DNA of 64,000 nucleotides from Nioella aestuarii (GTDB taxonomy: Bacteria > Pseudomonadota > Alphaproteobacteria > Rhodobacterales > Rhodobacteraceae): the NCBI RefSeq assembly GCF_050896395.1, contig NZ_JBPBBA010000008.1, positions 50,772 through 114,771 of the forward strand. Reading direction: 5' to 3'. Shown here piece by piece: positions 8,637 to 17,078 of this stretch. Each line of letters begins with the position of its first letter. The stretch's first letter is position 1. The translations under genes and the position numbers were made by a program. The notes below the pieces were generated by a model. It saw only the letters and a program-made list of their open reading frames with translations. It did no database searches and was not told where the DNA came from.

Positions 8637-8705
8637 CGTCAGCCCCACGTCTGTTGTCACTCACCCGACAGGCAGGATCGGAGAACAGGAGTTAAGGGCT
8701 GGTAA

Positions 8706-8730
8706 CCCGCCGCAAGGAAAGCGCGGCGGG
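8706..8730 (-). terminator. stem-loop downstream of argC
   Basis: CCCGCCGC and GCGGCGGG form an eight-base stem around a nine-base loop, 20-44 bases after the argC stop. The T-run on the minus strand is poor (TTA), so Rho-independent function is uncertain. Confidence 0.4.
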
Positions 8731-8749
8731 TCTTGTTAAAATCGGACCG

Positions 8750-9658
8750 TTACAGTCCGGCGTCTTCCGGTGCGCCAATCATCAGGTTGAGGTTCTGCAC
8801 GGCGGTGCCCGATGCCCCCTTGCCCAAATTGTCAAGCGTTGCGGTCACGGTCAGGATCCCGGCGGACTCGTTGCCATGAACCGAGATCTCCATCCGGTTG
8901 GTTCCGTTTACGGCTTGCGGGTCAAGCCGAGCGGGGGCGTCCACCACATCGACAAATCGTGCCGTCGCGTAGAAGGCGCGCAGGGTGTCTTCGATCTGCG
9001 CTTTGGATGGCGTTCCGGGTAGTGCTTCGCGATGCAGGTGCATCTGTACGATCATGCCTTGCGCATAATTACCCACTGCTGGCTGGAAGGCAGGCTTTCG
9101 GGTCAGCCGGCCATAGCGCATGATTTCGGGCACATGTTTGTGGGCCTGCGCCGTGGCATAGAGGAAAAAGTCGGGTGCGGTGCCTTGGTCGAATTCGGCA
9201 ATCAACGCATTGCCACCACCGGTATAGCCAGACGTGCCGGTCAGCACCACGGGCGCATCTTCAGCCATCAGCCCTGCGTCCCGAAGGGGCCGGACCAACG
9301 AGATGGCTCCGGTCGCGAAGCACCCAACATTGGCCACCCGCGACGCGCCCTTGATCGCCTCGACCTGACCGGGCAGTTCCGGCATCCCATAGACCCAGCC
9401 ATCCGCAATCCGATGGGCGGTCGAGGCGTCGATGATCCGGCAGTCGCCCGCCAGTGTCACGGCTTCGATGGCGGCGGCGTCGGGCAGGCACAGGATCGCG
9501 ACATCGGCTTCCGCGAAAGCCTCCGCCCGGGCGACAGGATCCTTTCGGCGTTCATGCTCCACCTGTACAAGGGTGATATCCTCGCGGGCTGAGAGCCGTT
9601 CGAGAATTTGCAGGCCGGTCGTGCCGGCTTCACCGTCGATGAAGACCTTCGCCGTCAT
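8750..9658 (-). CDS. argC: N-acetyl-gamma-glutamyl-phosphate reductase (short type)
   Basis: A 302-residue NADP-dependent enzyme of arginine biosynthesis that reduces N-acetylglutamyl phosphate to the semialdehyde. The Rossmann start is VFIDGEAGTTGLQILERL. The catalytic cysteine is Cys113 in VANVGCFATGAISLVRPL. GTSGYTGGGNALIAEFD and HKHVPEIMRYG are further family motifs. The length fits the short ArgC type (about 310) rather than the 345-residue type. The ATG at 9658 has AAAGGA seven bases upstream. It is monocistronic here; no other arg biosynthesis gene is close. Confidence 0.93.
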   Translation of the reverse strand: MTAKVFIDGEAGTTGLQILERLSAREDITLVQVEHERRKDPVARAEAFAEADVAILCLPDAAAIEAVTLAGDCRIIDASTAHRIADGWVYGMPELPGQVEAIKGASRVANVGCFATGAISLVRPLRDAGLMAEDAPVVLTGTSGYTGGGNALIAEFDQGTAPDFFLYATAQAHKHVPEIMRYGRLTRKPAFQPAVGNYAQGMIVQMHLHREALPGTPSKAQIEDTLRAFYATARFVDVVDAPARLDPQAVNGTNRMEISVHGNESAGILTVTATLDNLGKGASGTAVQNLNLMIGAPEDAGL

Positions 9659-9768
9659 GGGCTGTTCCTTTGTGGTCAAGTGGTGGTGGGGGAGGTAGCG
9701 TGTTTCAAGCAGGGGCTCAACGCCAAAGCGCAGCCCTCGTCACAGCACGTCTGAAAAAGGGGCAGGGG

Positions 9769-9930
9769 TCAGCTGCTGACCGAAGTCTCGCAGCGCCCGG
9801 TTACTGGGTCCCAGGTCGTGCCATCCGTGCAGCTGGCTCGTCGGTCACCATGCTCGCAGCCCGATTGGGCCAGTGCCGCAACAGGCGACAGGGCGAGGGA
9901 AATGGCGACGATCAAAGCGGCGGGGCGCAT
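9769..9930 (-). CDS. small secreted cysteine-containing protein (CBM14-like pattern)
   Basis: A 53-residue protein with a clear signal peptide (MRPAALIVAISLALSPVAAL, cut after AQ or nearby). The mature part has about 30 residues: SGCEHGDRRASCTDGTTWDP, then VTGRCETSVSS. The spacing C-x7-8-C-x-DGT-x-WDP-x-TG-x-C resembles the chitin-binding type 2 (CBM14/peritrophin) core, but only three cysteines are present against six in the full domain. GGAGG lies five bases before the ATG. Similar tiny proteins are, as I recall, common in Rhodobacterales. It is exported to the periplasm or outside; its role is unknown. Confidence 0.65.
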   Translation of the reverse strand: MRPAALIVAISLALSPVAALAQSGCEHGDRRASCTDGTTWDPVTGRCETSVSS

Positions 9931-10095
9931 GGGGGCCTCCTTTGGGAAACACTGCTTTCATAGCATAGATTTGCGATCATGCGAAGATGTCTCATACTGC
10001 GCGGCAATCGGCTGAAACGACCGTTGAATAGACCGGCTATGCCATGCAACACGGTTTTTGAGCCGCGTCCTGTTGCTGAAAGACGGGACGGGCCA

Positions 10096-10818
10096 TCAGG
10101 CCCGGCCGACTAAGCCCGCCTTTTTTGCAGTGCTGTTGGAACTGTCAGCAAAACTACTGCGTATCAGCCATTTGGTCAGGGTTCGCGCCATCAGGTCATG
10201 GCCGTCAAGGGATATGCGGCCTTTGTCGATCTCCTTCTCGAATGTCGAATGCCCCATCCAGGCCGCTGTCAACGTCCGAAGCTCGCAAACGATATAGAGA
10301 TCGACCGTGAACTTGGGGTCGGTGTAGCAAAGGTCCGTCTCTTCGCCGGGTTTGGAGACCAGCCAATAATTCGTTGTTCCTTGCGGCGGGTTGTTCAAGA
10401 TGAACTGGATGACGCTCTTTCGCTTTGGAAGATGGAGCTGGTCGATCTTCCCACGGATCTTCCACATCAGCATCCGCGCATCCAAGCCCTGAAGCGACAC
10501 CGCACAGTCGACATTGCGATGCGCCCATTCGCCAAGTCCGTGGATCAGGGGCTGCAATTCGTCGGCAATTTGGCTGGTGAAATACTCGGCATGTGCGCCC
10601 GGTCCTGCCTCCTGCCGGACAATCAGCCCGTGAGCTTCCATTTCTTTGAGACGCTTTGATAAAAGGCCCGGCGACATGCCCGGCACGCCCCTTTGAATTT
10701 CGTTGAACCGGGTTGATCCAGACCACATTTCGCACAGCAGCAACATCGTCCATCGTGGTTCAAGCAGGCTTGCGGCCATCGCGACAGGGCAGAACTTCGG
10801 GTAGCTCGTATCTGACAT
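10096..10818 (-). CDS. HxlR-family transcriptional regulator with C-terminal extension
   Basis: A 240-residue regulator. Residues 5-100 are an HxlR winged helix (FCPVAMAASLLEPRWTMLLL, FNEIQRGVPGMSPGLLSKRL, then LIHGLGEWAHRNVD). Residues 110-225 add a second domain not found in minimal HxlR proteins (about 120 residues), perhaps an SCP2-like ligand-binding fold. The ATG at 10818 follows GGAGGTGCCGCT. It is divergent from the tautomerase gene, 149 bases away, and may control it. HxlR proteins often sense aldehydes, quinones or other reactive compounds. Confidence 0.82.
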   Translation of the reverse strand: MSDTSYPKFCPVAMAASLLEPRWTMLLLCEMWSGSTRFNEIQRGVPGMSPGLLSKRLKEMEAHGLIVRQEAGPGAHAEYFTSQIADELQPLIHGLGEWAHRNVDCAVSLQGLDARMLMWKIRGKIDQLHLPKRKSVIQFILNNPPQGTTNYWLVSKPGEETDLCYTDPKFTVDLYIVCELRTLTAAWMGHSTFEKEIDKGRISLDGHDLMARTLTKWLIRSSFADSSNSTAKKAGLVGRA

Positions 10819-10967
10819 AGCGGCACCTCCCCTCAAAGCTAAGCATAGGGGTGGGTGCTCAGTCCACTTCACAATCTGTAGTGGATTTACTGCAGAAACG
10901 AGACTGGCTGGCGATCAAAGCCGCTGACAGCATTCAGGGCATGGTAACCACAACAAGGGAGATGCAC

Positions 10968-11183
10968 ATGCCACTGGTTGATATCGAGGTGATCGAAGGG
11001 GTCTTCGACGAAGATCACAAAGCCCAGATGATCCACAAGGTGACCGATGCCATGGTCGAGGTCGAAGGCGAGAATATGCGCGGCGTAACTTGGGTAAGGG
11101 TCAAGGAGGTCCGCAGCGGTCAGTGGGGGATCGGCGGCACAACACCGAGCGCCGCAGATATCAAGGCGATGGCCGCAGGGTGA
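10968..11183 (+). CDS. tautomerase-superfamily (4-OT-like) protein
   Basis: A 71-residue subunit beginning MPLVDIEVIEGVFDEDHKAQ. In the 4-oxalocrotonate tautomerase family Pro2 becomes the N-terminal catalytic base after Met removal; it is present only if the ATG at 10968 is used, so I chose that over an ATG two codons earlier. VTWVRVKEVRSGQWGIGG carries the usual second strand and an arginine able to bind carboxylate. Members form hexamers and tautomerise or dehalogenate small keto acids. It is opposite the HxlR gene; a strong hairpin ends it. Confidence 0.85.
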   Translation: MPLVDIEVIEGVFDEDHKAQMIHKVTDAMVEVEGENMRGVTWVRVKEVRSGQWGIGGTTPSAADIKAMAAG

Positions 11184-11189
11184 TAACCG

Positions 11190-11220
11190 GGGGCGAGCCT
11201 AGCGGCTCGCCCCTATTTCT
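11190..11220. terminator. bidirectional terminator between tautomerase and purB
   Basis: GGGGCGAGCC and GGCTCGCCCC form a ten-base perfect stem with a four-base loop (TAGC), followed by TATTTCT on the plus strand. It lies between two converging genes and probably ends both. Confidence 0.75.
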
Positions 11221-12527
11221 CAGTCCTCGCCGAACACCCGGGCGAAGATCGTATCGACGTGTTTGGTGTGGTAGCCCAGATCAAATTTCTCGTTGATCTC
11301 GTCTTCCGACAGCGCCGCGCGCACCTCTTCATCCGCCAACAGTTCTTCGCGGAAATCGGTGCGGTGGTCCCAGACCTTCATGGCGTTCCTTTGCACCAGC
11401 CGATAGGCGTCCTCGCGGGAAACGCCTGCCTGCGTCAGCGCCAGCAGCACCCGCTGCGACATCACGAGGCCGGGGAATTTATTCATATTGTCCAGCATGT
11501 TCTGCGGGTAGACCAGAAGCTTGTCGATCACACCGGTCAGGCGGTTCAGAGCGAAATCGAGGGTGATGGTGGCATCCGGCCCGATCATCCGTTCGACGGA
11601 GGAATGCGAGATATCGCGTTCATGCCACAGCGCCACGTTTTCCATCGCCGGGATGACCGCCATGCGCACCAGCCGCGCCAGGCCGGTCAGGTTCTCCGTC
11701 AGAACCGGGTTCTTCTTGTGCGGCATGGCGGAGGAGCCTTTCTGCCCCATCGAGAAGAATTCGGCCGCTTCCAGTACCTCGGTGCGCTGCATGTGGCGGA
11801 TCTCGATCGCGATGTTTTCGATCGAGGACGCCACGACGCCAAGCACCGCAAAGAACATGGCATGGCGATCACGCGGGATGACCTGTGTGCTGATCGGTTC
11901 CGGCACGAGCCCCATCTTGTCGCAAACGTGTTCCTCGACTGCCGGGTCGATGTTGGCGAAGGTGCCGACCGCACCGGAGATGGCACCGGTGGCGATCTCG
12001 GCGCGCGCATCGCGCAGGCGGGACAGGTTGCGGTCCATCTCGGCGTAGAAGCGCGCGAAGGTCAGGCCCATGGTGGTGGGTTCGGCATGGATGCCATGGC
12101 TGCGGCCGATGCGGACGGTGTCCTTGTGTTCATAGGCGCGGCGTTTGAGGGCGGCCAGCAGGGCCTCTACATCCGCGATCAGGATATCGGCGGCGCGTAC
12201 CAGCTGTACATTCAGCGTGGTGTCCAGCACATCGGACGAGGTCATGCCCTGATGAACAAAGCGGGCTTCGTCATTGCCAATGATTTCGGCCAGGTGGGTC
12301 AGGAAGGCGATGACGTCATGCTTGGTGACGGCCTCGATCTCGTCGATCCGGGCAACGTCGAAGTTGACGTCCTTTGCCTTCCAGACGGCCTCGGCATTCT
12401 CACGCGGGATCACACCAAGATCGGCTTGCGCGTCGCAGGCATGAGCTTCAATTTCGTACCAGATGCGGAATTTTGTTTCCGGGCTCCAGATAGCGACCAT
12501 TTCGGGGCGGGAATAACGGGGGATCAT
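11220..12527 (-). CDS. purB: adenylosuccinate lyase
   Basis: A 435-residue enzyme of the fumarase/aspartase superfamily. It removes fumarate from SAICAR and from adenylosuccinate, in purine synthesis. Family signatures are GRSHGIHAEPTTMGLTFARF (catalytic histidine), MTSSDVLDTTLNVQL and GSSAMPHKKNPVLTENLTGL (flexible catalytic serine loop). RHMQRTEVLEAAEFFSMGQK precedes the loop as in short-type PurB. The length is typical (430-480). It is a single-gene unit converging on the tautomerase gene. Confidence 0.96.
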   Translation of the reverse strand: MIPRYSRPEMVAIWSPETKFRIWYEIEAHACDAQADLGVIPRENAEAVWKAKDVNFDVARIDEIEAVTKHDVIAFLTHLAEIIGNDEARFVHQGMTSSDVLDTTLNVQLVRAADILIADVEALLAALKRRAYEHKDTVRIGRSHGIHAEPTTMGLTFARFYAEMDRNLSRLRDARAEIATGAISGAVGTFANIDPAVEEHVCDKMGLVPEPISTQVIPRDRHAMFFAVLGVVASSIENIAIEIRHMQRTEVLEAAEFFSMGQKGSSAMPHKKNPVLTENLTGLARLVRMAVIPAMENVALWHERDISHSSVERMIGPDATITLDFALNRLTGVIDKLLVYPQNMLDNMNKFPGLVMSQRVLLALTQAGVSREDAYRLVQRNAMKVWDHRTDFREELLADEEVRAALSEDEINEKFDLGYHTKHVDTIFARVFGED

Positions 12528-12678
12528 GGGGCGCAGCCTTGCCTTTGAAGAGGAGTTGGCGTCCTCTTAAGGGCAGAGCCACCAGACCACAAGTTAAGGG
12601 GTGTCGCAGTGGCCCCGGAATTCCGCGCCGCCTTGGTTGTTGACCCGAATGCGTTGTAATTTCAGATGGGAGAGTGAT

Positions 12679-13956
12679 TTGAGACGTATTATTTTTGGTC
12701 TTGCACTTCTGACTGCAGGTCTGGTTTGCACAGGGCAGGTGTCCGCTCAGGATCAGCGGGTCTGGGAATATCGGCCCTCGGAACCGGGCGTTCTGTTCCA
12801 GAACCAACCCGGACTGACATATTGGATGCCATATGCAGAGCCCCCGGTCTTTGACAGCACCTGCCATTTGACGGAACAGGGAACGGCCAATGTGAACATG
12901 ATGTTGCAGATGTCTACGTCGCTGCCGAATGCGACCCTGCAATCTCTTTCCATGGTGTCACCGAATGGGCAGGCGTTCCGTTTCGACGCAACGATTTCGC
13001 ATTCCGATGCATCGCCGAATGATGCAACTGCAAGCATATCCATCCCGATTGAGCATCCTGCCGCAGTGGGGCTAACCCATTGGCCGCGCTTTTCCGCAAT
13101 GCTGCCTGACGGGGCGCGGTTCGATCTGGTTCTCTCGCCAGAGGCGCACCAGGCCGCGACCGAGTTTCTTGCCGATTGTGCCACTCTGCCGACGGCCCCA
13201 CCCCCGGTTCCGGGACCGCCGGAAATTGCATGGCACTATCAGCCGGGAACCGGCAGCTCCGGCGGAGTGCTGAGCAACTGGTTCCTTGAATTGTCCCTGC
13301 TCGAATTCGAGGCGACATGCACAGCCCCGGGCATGGCGTCGATCCGTATGGCGGCGCAGGCCGACCCGATGGTGGATGGGCAGGCGGCAAGGCTTCGACT
13401 GAACGGGCCTGATGGTCAGCCAATGCTTATGGACGGGACTCTTTTTCGCTTTGAAGGGGGGATTGGCGATATCGGTTTTGCGGTGGATCTGCCACTGGAA
13501 CACCCCTTGTTCGAGTATCTCCTTTCCGGAAACTACCTCGGCTACGGATTAGAGGGGCACGCCGGCCTGAACGAGCTGGATGTGACGCAGGCAGGCACCG
13601 CTGTCAGTGCGTTTCTGGGAGAATGCGCACCGTCATCTGGCGCATCAGGGGCGGGCGGGGCAGGGCTCGTGCCTCCCTCGGACAGATCCGGCTGTGCCGA
13701 CTACGGGCAGGTACAGTCCCAGCCAGGCGTTGCGCCGTTTCAGGCGACCTTCGTCAACAGGCAGCAGGCCGCGCGCGTCCTGTTCTGGATCGACTATCAG
13801 GGGCAGCCGCAACAGATGGCCTATCTGGACCCCGGCTATCAGGTCACGATCGGCACGGATCAGGCCCATGTCTGGCTGGTCACTGACAGCAGCGGGCAAT
13901 GTCGCGGCATGGTCAGGCCGGTGCCGGAGCGACCCGTCATAGAACTGGTCGAATAA
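12679..13956 (+). CDS. secreted protein with two N-terminal repeat domains and a VHL-like beta domain
   Basis: A 425-residue exported protein. Residues 1-24 are a signal peptide (RRIIFGLALLTAGLVCTG, cut near VSA). Two related all-beta segments follow (about 28-178 and 187-325); each has an early cysteine and ends in a Phe-Leu-x-x-Cys motif (FLADCATLP, FLGECAPSS), suggesting one disulfide each. After a Gly/Pro linker, residues 335-415 read ATFVNRQQAARVLFWIDYQG, YLDPGYQVTIGTDQAHVWLV and TDSSGQC. This is the layout of a VHL beta domain (N-x-R-x-W-x-D/NF-x-G, L-x-PG, H-x-W-L-x-x-D). The start is a TTG with GGGAGAG just upstream. It heads a cluster with two paralogues; the function is unknown. Confidence 0.75.
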   Translation: MRRIIFGLALLTAGLVCTGQVSAQDQRVWEYRPSEPGVLFQNQPGLTYWMPYAEPPVFDSTCHLTEQGTANVNMMLQMSTSLPNATLQSLSMVSPNGQAFRFDATISHSDASPNDATASISIPIEHPAAVGLTHWPRFSAMLPDGARFDLVLSPEAHQAATEFLADCATLPTAPPPVPGPPEIAWHYQPGTGSSGGVLSNWFLELSLLEFEATCTAPGMASIRMAAQADPMVDGQAARLRLNGPDGQPMLMDGTLFRFEGGIGDIGFAVDLPLEHPLFEYLLSGNYLGYGLEGHAGLNELDVTQAGTAVSAFLGECAPSSGASGAGGAGLVPPSDRSGCADYGQVQSQPGVAPFQATFVNRQQAARVLFWIDYQGQPQQMAYLDPGYQVTIGTDQAHVWLVTDSSGQCRGMVRPVPERPVIELVE

Positions 13957-13978
13957 ACAATCTGGGGATGTCTCTGAA

Positions 13979-14350
13979 ATGCGAATGAGGGGTTCACCGA
14001 AGAACGTTTTTCCCTTGTGTGCACTATGCGGTGCAGCCCTGCTTCTTTTGACCGGCAAAGCCCTGGCAGACTGGGTGCAGCTGGATGATGCCGGCATCAC
14101 GGCAGCCCTGACCGACCGGGAGTTCTTATATGAGAATACGGCCACGCAACATTTCTATGCATCAGGTCGCACCCGCTATACGGCTGCAGAACCGAGCTGG
14201 GGCTACTGGCGGGTGGAGGATGGCCAATATTGCAGCCAATGGCCTCCGGGCCTTGGATGGGATTGTTACGAGGTCTTTGAGGATGAATCCGGCACTGTCC
14301 GGTGGGATGATCCTTACGGCAACAGCACCATGGGAAGGCCATTGAGGTGA
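13979..14350 (+). CDS. small secreted protein of unknown function
   Basis: A 123-residue protein with a signal peptide (about 1-30, FPLCALCGAALLLLTGKALA) and a mature part of about 93 residues. It reads ITAALTDREFLYENTATQHF, YWRVEDGQYCSQWPPGLGWD and CYEVFEDESGTVRWDD. The pattern of a strand with the word Tyr-Glu, a later 'WRVEDGQYCSQWP' block and two cysteines resembles small periplasmic lipocalin-like or DUF995-like proteins, but I cannot place it. It begins 22 bases after the first VHL-like gene, and its stop overlaps the GTG of the DUF6314 gene by three bases, so the genes are probably co-translated. Confidence 0.65.
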   Translation: MRMRGSPKNVFPLCALCGAALLLLTGKALADWVQLDDAGITAALTDREFLYENTATQHFYASGRTRYTAAEPSWGYWRVEDGQYCSQWPPGLGWDCYEVFEDESGTVRWDDPYGNSTMGRPLR

Positions 14351-14769
14351 GGCAACTGTCTGAATTCGAAGGGGTCTGGCAGCTGAGCCGCCAGATTGAG
14401 GATGCCCGTGCCGGGCTAAGCGGACACCTGCAAGGCGAGGCGCGCTTCGAGCAGGGGCAGGGTGGGCTGATCCTGACGGAACGCGGGCAGTTGACCTACG
14501 GTTTGGGGGCGCCCTTGCAGGCCGAACGGCGCTATCTGTGGCGTGAAGAGGCAGGCGGTATCGCCGTGTTTTTCGAGGACGGACGGCCCTTTCACTGGTT
14601 TTCCGCCGAGGAGACCGAAGCCAGCCACGACTGTCCGCCGGATCTTTACCATGTGAGCTATGATTTCAACCACTGGCCGCAATGGAGAGCACGCTGGCAG
14701 GTTTCAGGCCCGCGCAAGGATTACATGATGGAGAGCTGCTATACCCGCCAAAGCGAAGCACCTGATTGA
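14347..14769 (+). CDS. DUF6314 family protein
   Basis: A 140-residue cytoplasmic protein without a signal peptide. The family pattern is clear: FEGVWQLSRQIEDARAGLSG, HLQGEARFEQGQGGLILTER, ERRYLWREEAGGIAVFFEDG, RPFHWFSAEETEASHDCPPD, then NHWPQWRARWQVSGPRKDYM. These fit a small calycin-like beta barrel in which the His-Cys-x-x-Asp and GPRKDY motifs are conserved. The function is unknown. The GTG start overlaps the preceding stop in the form GTGA, a mark of translational coupling to the secreted gene at 13979. Confidence 0.8.
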   Translation: MRQLSEFEGVWQLSRQIEDARAGLSGHLQGEARFEQGQGGLILTERGQLTYGLGAPLQAERRYLWREEAGGIAVFFEDGRPFHWFSAEETEASHDCPPDLYHVSYDFNHWPQWRARWQVSGPRKDYMMESCYTRQSEAPD

Positions 14770-14810
14770 CCAGGTGTCAGGATGCGGCGGTCTTTCGACA
14801 GGAGAGTAAT

Positions 14811-15608
14811 ATGAAAGTACTAGGTATGAGTGCCCTACTGGCGTTGGCTGGTTGGGTCAGCTGTGCAGCAGCTCAGGGGATGGATTGGGTCTATACCAAC
14901 TGGACCCCGGTGCCAGGACAGCCGCCTTCGATCTCTCTCGACTATGGCGTTGCTTATTCGGATGCCGTGCAGTTCAGTTTGAATTGCAATGCAGGATCTG
15001 CAGGGACGATGGTTCACGTGGATTTCTTTTCAGCGATCGGGCCGATGTCGCATGGTGGACCCGTCATTGTTTCCGTGATGTCGCCCGGCCAGCCGCCTAT
15101 TCAGATCCCGTCGGAGGTATTTTCCTGGGAAACCGGACATACAGGCGCGCGGGCTGAACTGCCGATTTCCCATCCTTTCTTTTCTGCGCTTCAGGGATGG
15201 TCCGGCCTGTCCTTCCAATTGGCGGGCCAGCAGACCATTGCGCTGCCGGCAGATCAGGGCCGGGACGCTATCGCGAGTTTCGTTGCCGACTGCTCTGCGA
15301 TTGTGTCGGGGGCAGGACCTTCACAGCCCGGTTCGGCGCTCAGCTGCGATACCTACGGCAGCGCCTATTCGGTGTCCGGTCATGTTCCTCAGCAAGTGAC
15401 CTTTTTCAATGAAGCTGATGCAGCGCGGGTTCTGTTCTGGATCGATTATCAGGGCCAGCCTATTCAGATCGCGATTGTGGAGCCGGGACTCTGGGTGACA
15501 ATAGACAGCTTTCTGACCCATCCCTGGCTCATCACGGATATGGGGGGACTCTGCCGGCAGGTGATGGAACCGCAATCCGGGCAGGATTGCTACGAAATTT
15601 CAAATTGA
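14811..15608 (+). CDS. secreted protein with VHL-like beta domain, paralogue 2
   Basis: A 265-residue exported protein. The signal peptide is about 1-22 (MKVLGMSALLALAGWVSCAA). One N-terminal all-beta domain (25-168) matches the repeated domain of the gene at 12679 and ends FVADCSAI. The C-terminal part (about 178-258) reads QVTFFNEADAARVLFWIDYQ, IVEPGLWVTIDSF and THPWLITDMGGLC, the same VHL-like pattern, nearly identical in its core to the first paralogue. A good AGGAGAGTAAT ribosome site fixes the start. It lies 41 bases after the DUF6314 gene, in the same direction. Confidence 0.75.
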   Translation: MKVLGMSALLALAGWVSCAAAQGMDWVYTNWTPVPGQPPSISLDYGVAYSDAVQFSLNCNAGSAGTMVHVDFFSAIGPMSHGGPVIVSVMSPGQPPIQIPSEVFSWETGHTGARAELPISHPFFSALQGWSGLSFQLAGQQTIALPADQGRDAIASFVADCSAIVSGAGPSQPGSALSCDTYGSAYSVSGHVPQQVTFFNEADAARVLFWIDYQGQPIQIAIVEPGLWVTIDSFLTHPWLITDMGGLCRQVMEPQSGQDCYEISN

Positions 15609-15723
15609 TGGCTGCCGGCTTTCGGAAGAGTCTAAAAAAGTGTTAAATAAACACTATCATTTTGCCGCCGAGTTCCTTAATGATGGAAGCATCATTTGAA
15701 TCACCCTAGCGAAAGCCAATTTC

Positions 15724-16578
15724 ATGATCCGTTTCCCCCTGATCCTCGCCTCAGCCGTCCTTGCGGTCAGCTCTGTCACTGCCACCGCGCAGCAGGGCTA
15801 TAGCTGGCAGCACTATGCTCAACCGTCCTCCGATCCGTTCCAACCCCTTGTGACGCTGGTCTATGGTGTGCCGGAAACCGATGACATCCAATTTTTCGCC
15901 AGCTGCCAGATCGGTGCAGGAATGCCCTATGCGCTGGTGCAGATTGCCGCCGATACGGCCGGCCTGCCCAATGGCGCGGCGGTGTCGATGTCATTTACCG
16001 ATGGGGCGGGTGCGGGCACCATCCTTGACGGGTCCATCATCGGTGTGAATGCCGAATTCGGCATCACCGGGGTGGAACTGGCGCTGGAGCTGGAGGACGG
16101 CCTGTTCAACCTGATGCGTGCGCGCGATGTATTGAGCTATGCCATTCCCGGCGGGCAGGGCTTCGAGATTGGCACTGCGGGCGTCGCCGGGCCTATGGAT
16201 CAGTTCCTGACCACCTGCGCCGATCCCGTGGCAGGCGCGGCCCCGGTTACCGGGGGCGAACTGCCGCCGCCCGCGCCGGATGCCCATGGCTGCGAGATGC
16301 TGGGCCAGGTCCTGTCGCTGAACGGCAACCAGCCGCAGCAGATCACCCTGACCAACATGACCGACGGCTATCGCGGTGTCGTCTGGATTGATTATAACGG
16401 CGATTTCGTCGACATGGGTGCGATGAACGCGGGTGAGTCGATGACGATCGACAGCTATGTCACGCACCCGTTCATGATCACGGACGGGCCGGGCAACTGC
16501 CTTGAGGTGATGGTGACGACCGGCGGCCAATCCAGCTTTGCGATCACCGCGCCCGGGCAGTTCTTCGGAAACGAGTGA
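15724..16578 (+). CDS. secreted protein with VHL-like beta domain, paralogue 3
   Basis: A 284-residue exported protein. Signal peptide about 1-22 (IRFPLILASAVLAVSSVTAT). The N-terminal beta domain (25-172) ends FLTTCADP like its paralogues. The C-terminal domain (190-268) is more divergent: QITLTNMTDGYRGVVWIDYN, MGAMNAGESMTIDSY, then VTHPFMITDGPGNC. The Trp of the His-x-Trp motif is Phe here. The 115 bases upstream are AT-rich (a run of TAAAAAAGTGTTAAATAAAC), so it may have its own promoter. Its ribosome site is weak. Confidence 0.72.
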   Translation: MIRFPLILASAVLAVSSVTATAQQGYSWQHYAQPSSDPFQPLVTLVYGVPETDDIQFFASCQIGAGMPYALVQIAADTAGLPNGAAVSMSFTDGAGAGTILDGSIIGVNAEFGITGVELALELEDGLFNLMRARDVLSYAIPGGQGFEIGTAGVAGPMDQFLTTCADPVAGAAPVTGGELPPPAPDAHGCEMLGQVLSLNGNQPQQITLTNMTDGYRGVVWIDYNGDFVDMGAMNAGESMTIDSYVTHPFMITDGPGNCLEVMVTTGGQSSFAITAPGQFFGNE

Positions 16579-16601
16579 CCGGGCAGGGCGGCGGGGATCA
16601 C

Positions 16602-17009
16602 CTAACCCTTGTCGCCCTTCATCAGCCTGTCGGCCTTCTTACGCACGAGTACGCTGCGCAGGTCGTGCATGGCCATCAGCAGCCGGTCGGTGACATCCTC
16701 CAGCGCGTCATCATCCGCGCGCGACTGCGCCCATTGCGCGGTCAGGTTCAGATGGTCGATGGTGCGGTGGATGTCGTCCAGATCGCGCCGCGCCAGCAGC
16801 GCCTCTCGCTCGGCCATCCAGTCAGCGATAACCTTGGTTTCCTGTGGTGTCAGGACGTGATCGCCATGGGGTTTTACCCGGCCGTTCTTTATGTTCACGA
16901 CCGCGATTTCCGTCATATCGATGCGCCTCTGGCGGTTTTCAGTGTCCACCCGATAGACCGCGGCGCCATTTTCGCGCACCCGAAAGTAGAACTCTGGTAA
17001 TTCTGACAT
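16602..17009 (-). CDS. conserved hypothetical protein (135 aa)
   Basis: A 135-residue soluble protein beginning MSELPEFYFRVRENGAAVYR. The first half (FRVRENGAAVYRVDTENRQR, then IDMTEIAVVNIKNGRVKPHG) looks like a small beta domain. The second half is helical and charged (LTPQETKVIADWMAEREALL onward, Arg/Asp-rich), perhaps a coiled coil. I recall similar proteins as conserved and unnamed across Rhodobacterales. The ATG at 17009 is preferred to an upstream in-frame start because GGGGCG precedes it and the conserved part begins there. Convergent with the third VHL-like gene. The function is unknown. Confidence 0.7.
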   Translation of the reverse strand: MSELPEFYFRVRENGAAVYRVDTENRQRRIDMTEIAVVNIKNGRVKPHGDHVLTPQETKVIADWMAEREALLARRDLDDIHRTIDHLNLTAQWAQSRADDDALEDVTDRLLMAMHDLRSVLVRKKADRLMKGDKG

Positions 17010-17078
17010 GAAAAGCGCCCCGCCAATATGGCCTATGGAGGCCAATTTAGAAACGGGGCACTTGGCTGTCAAAGCCTG

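Noticed and set aside
11259..12548. 429-codon open frame on the plus strand
   Set aside because: Antisense to purB, whose motifs are complete on the minus strand.
12448..12942. 164-codon minus-strand frame overlapping the purB start and the first VHL-like gene
   Set aside because: No ribosome site or domain; overlaps two better supported genes.
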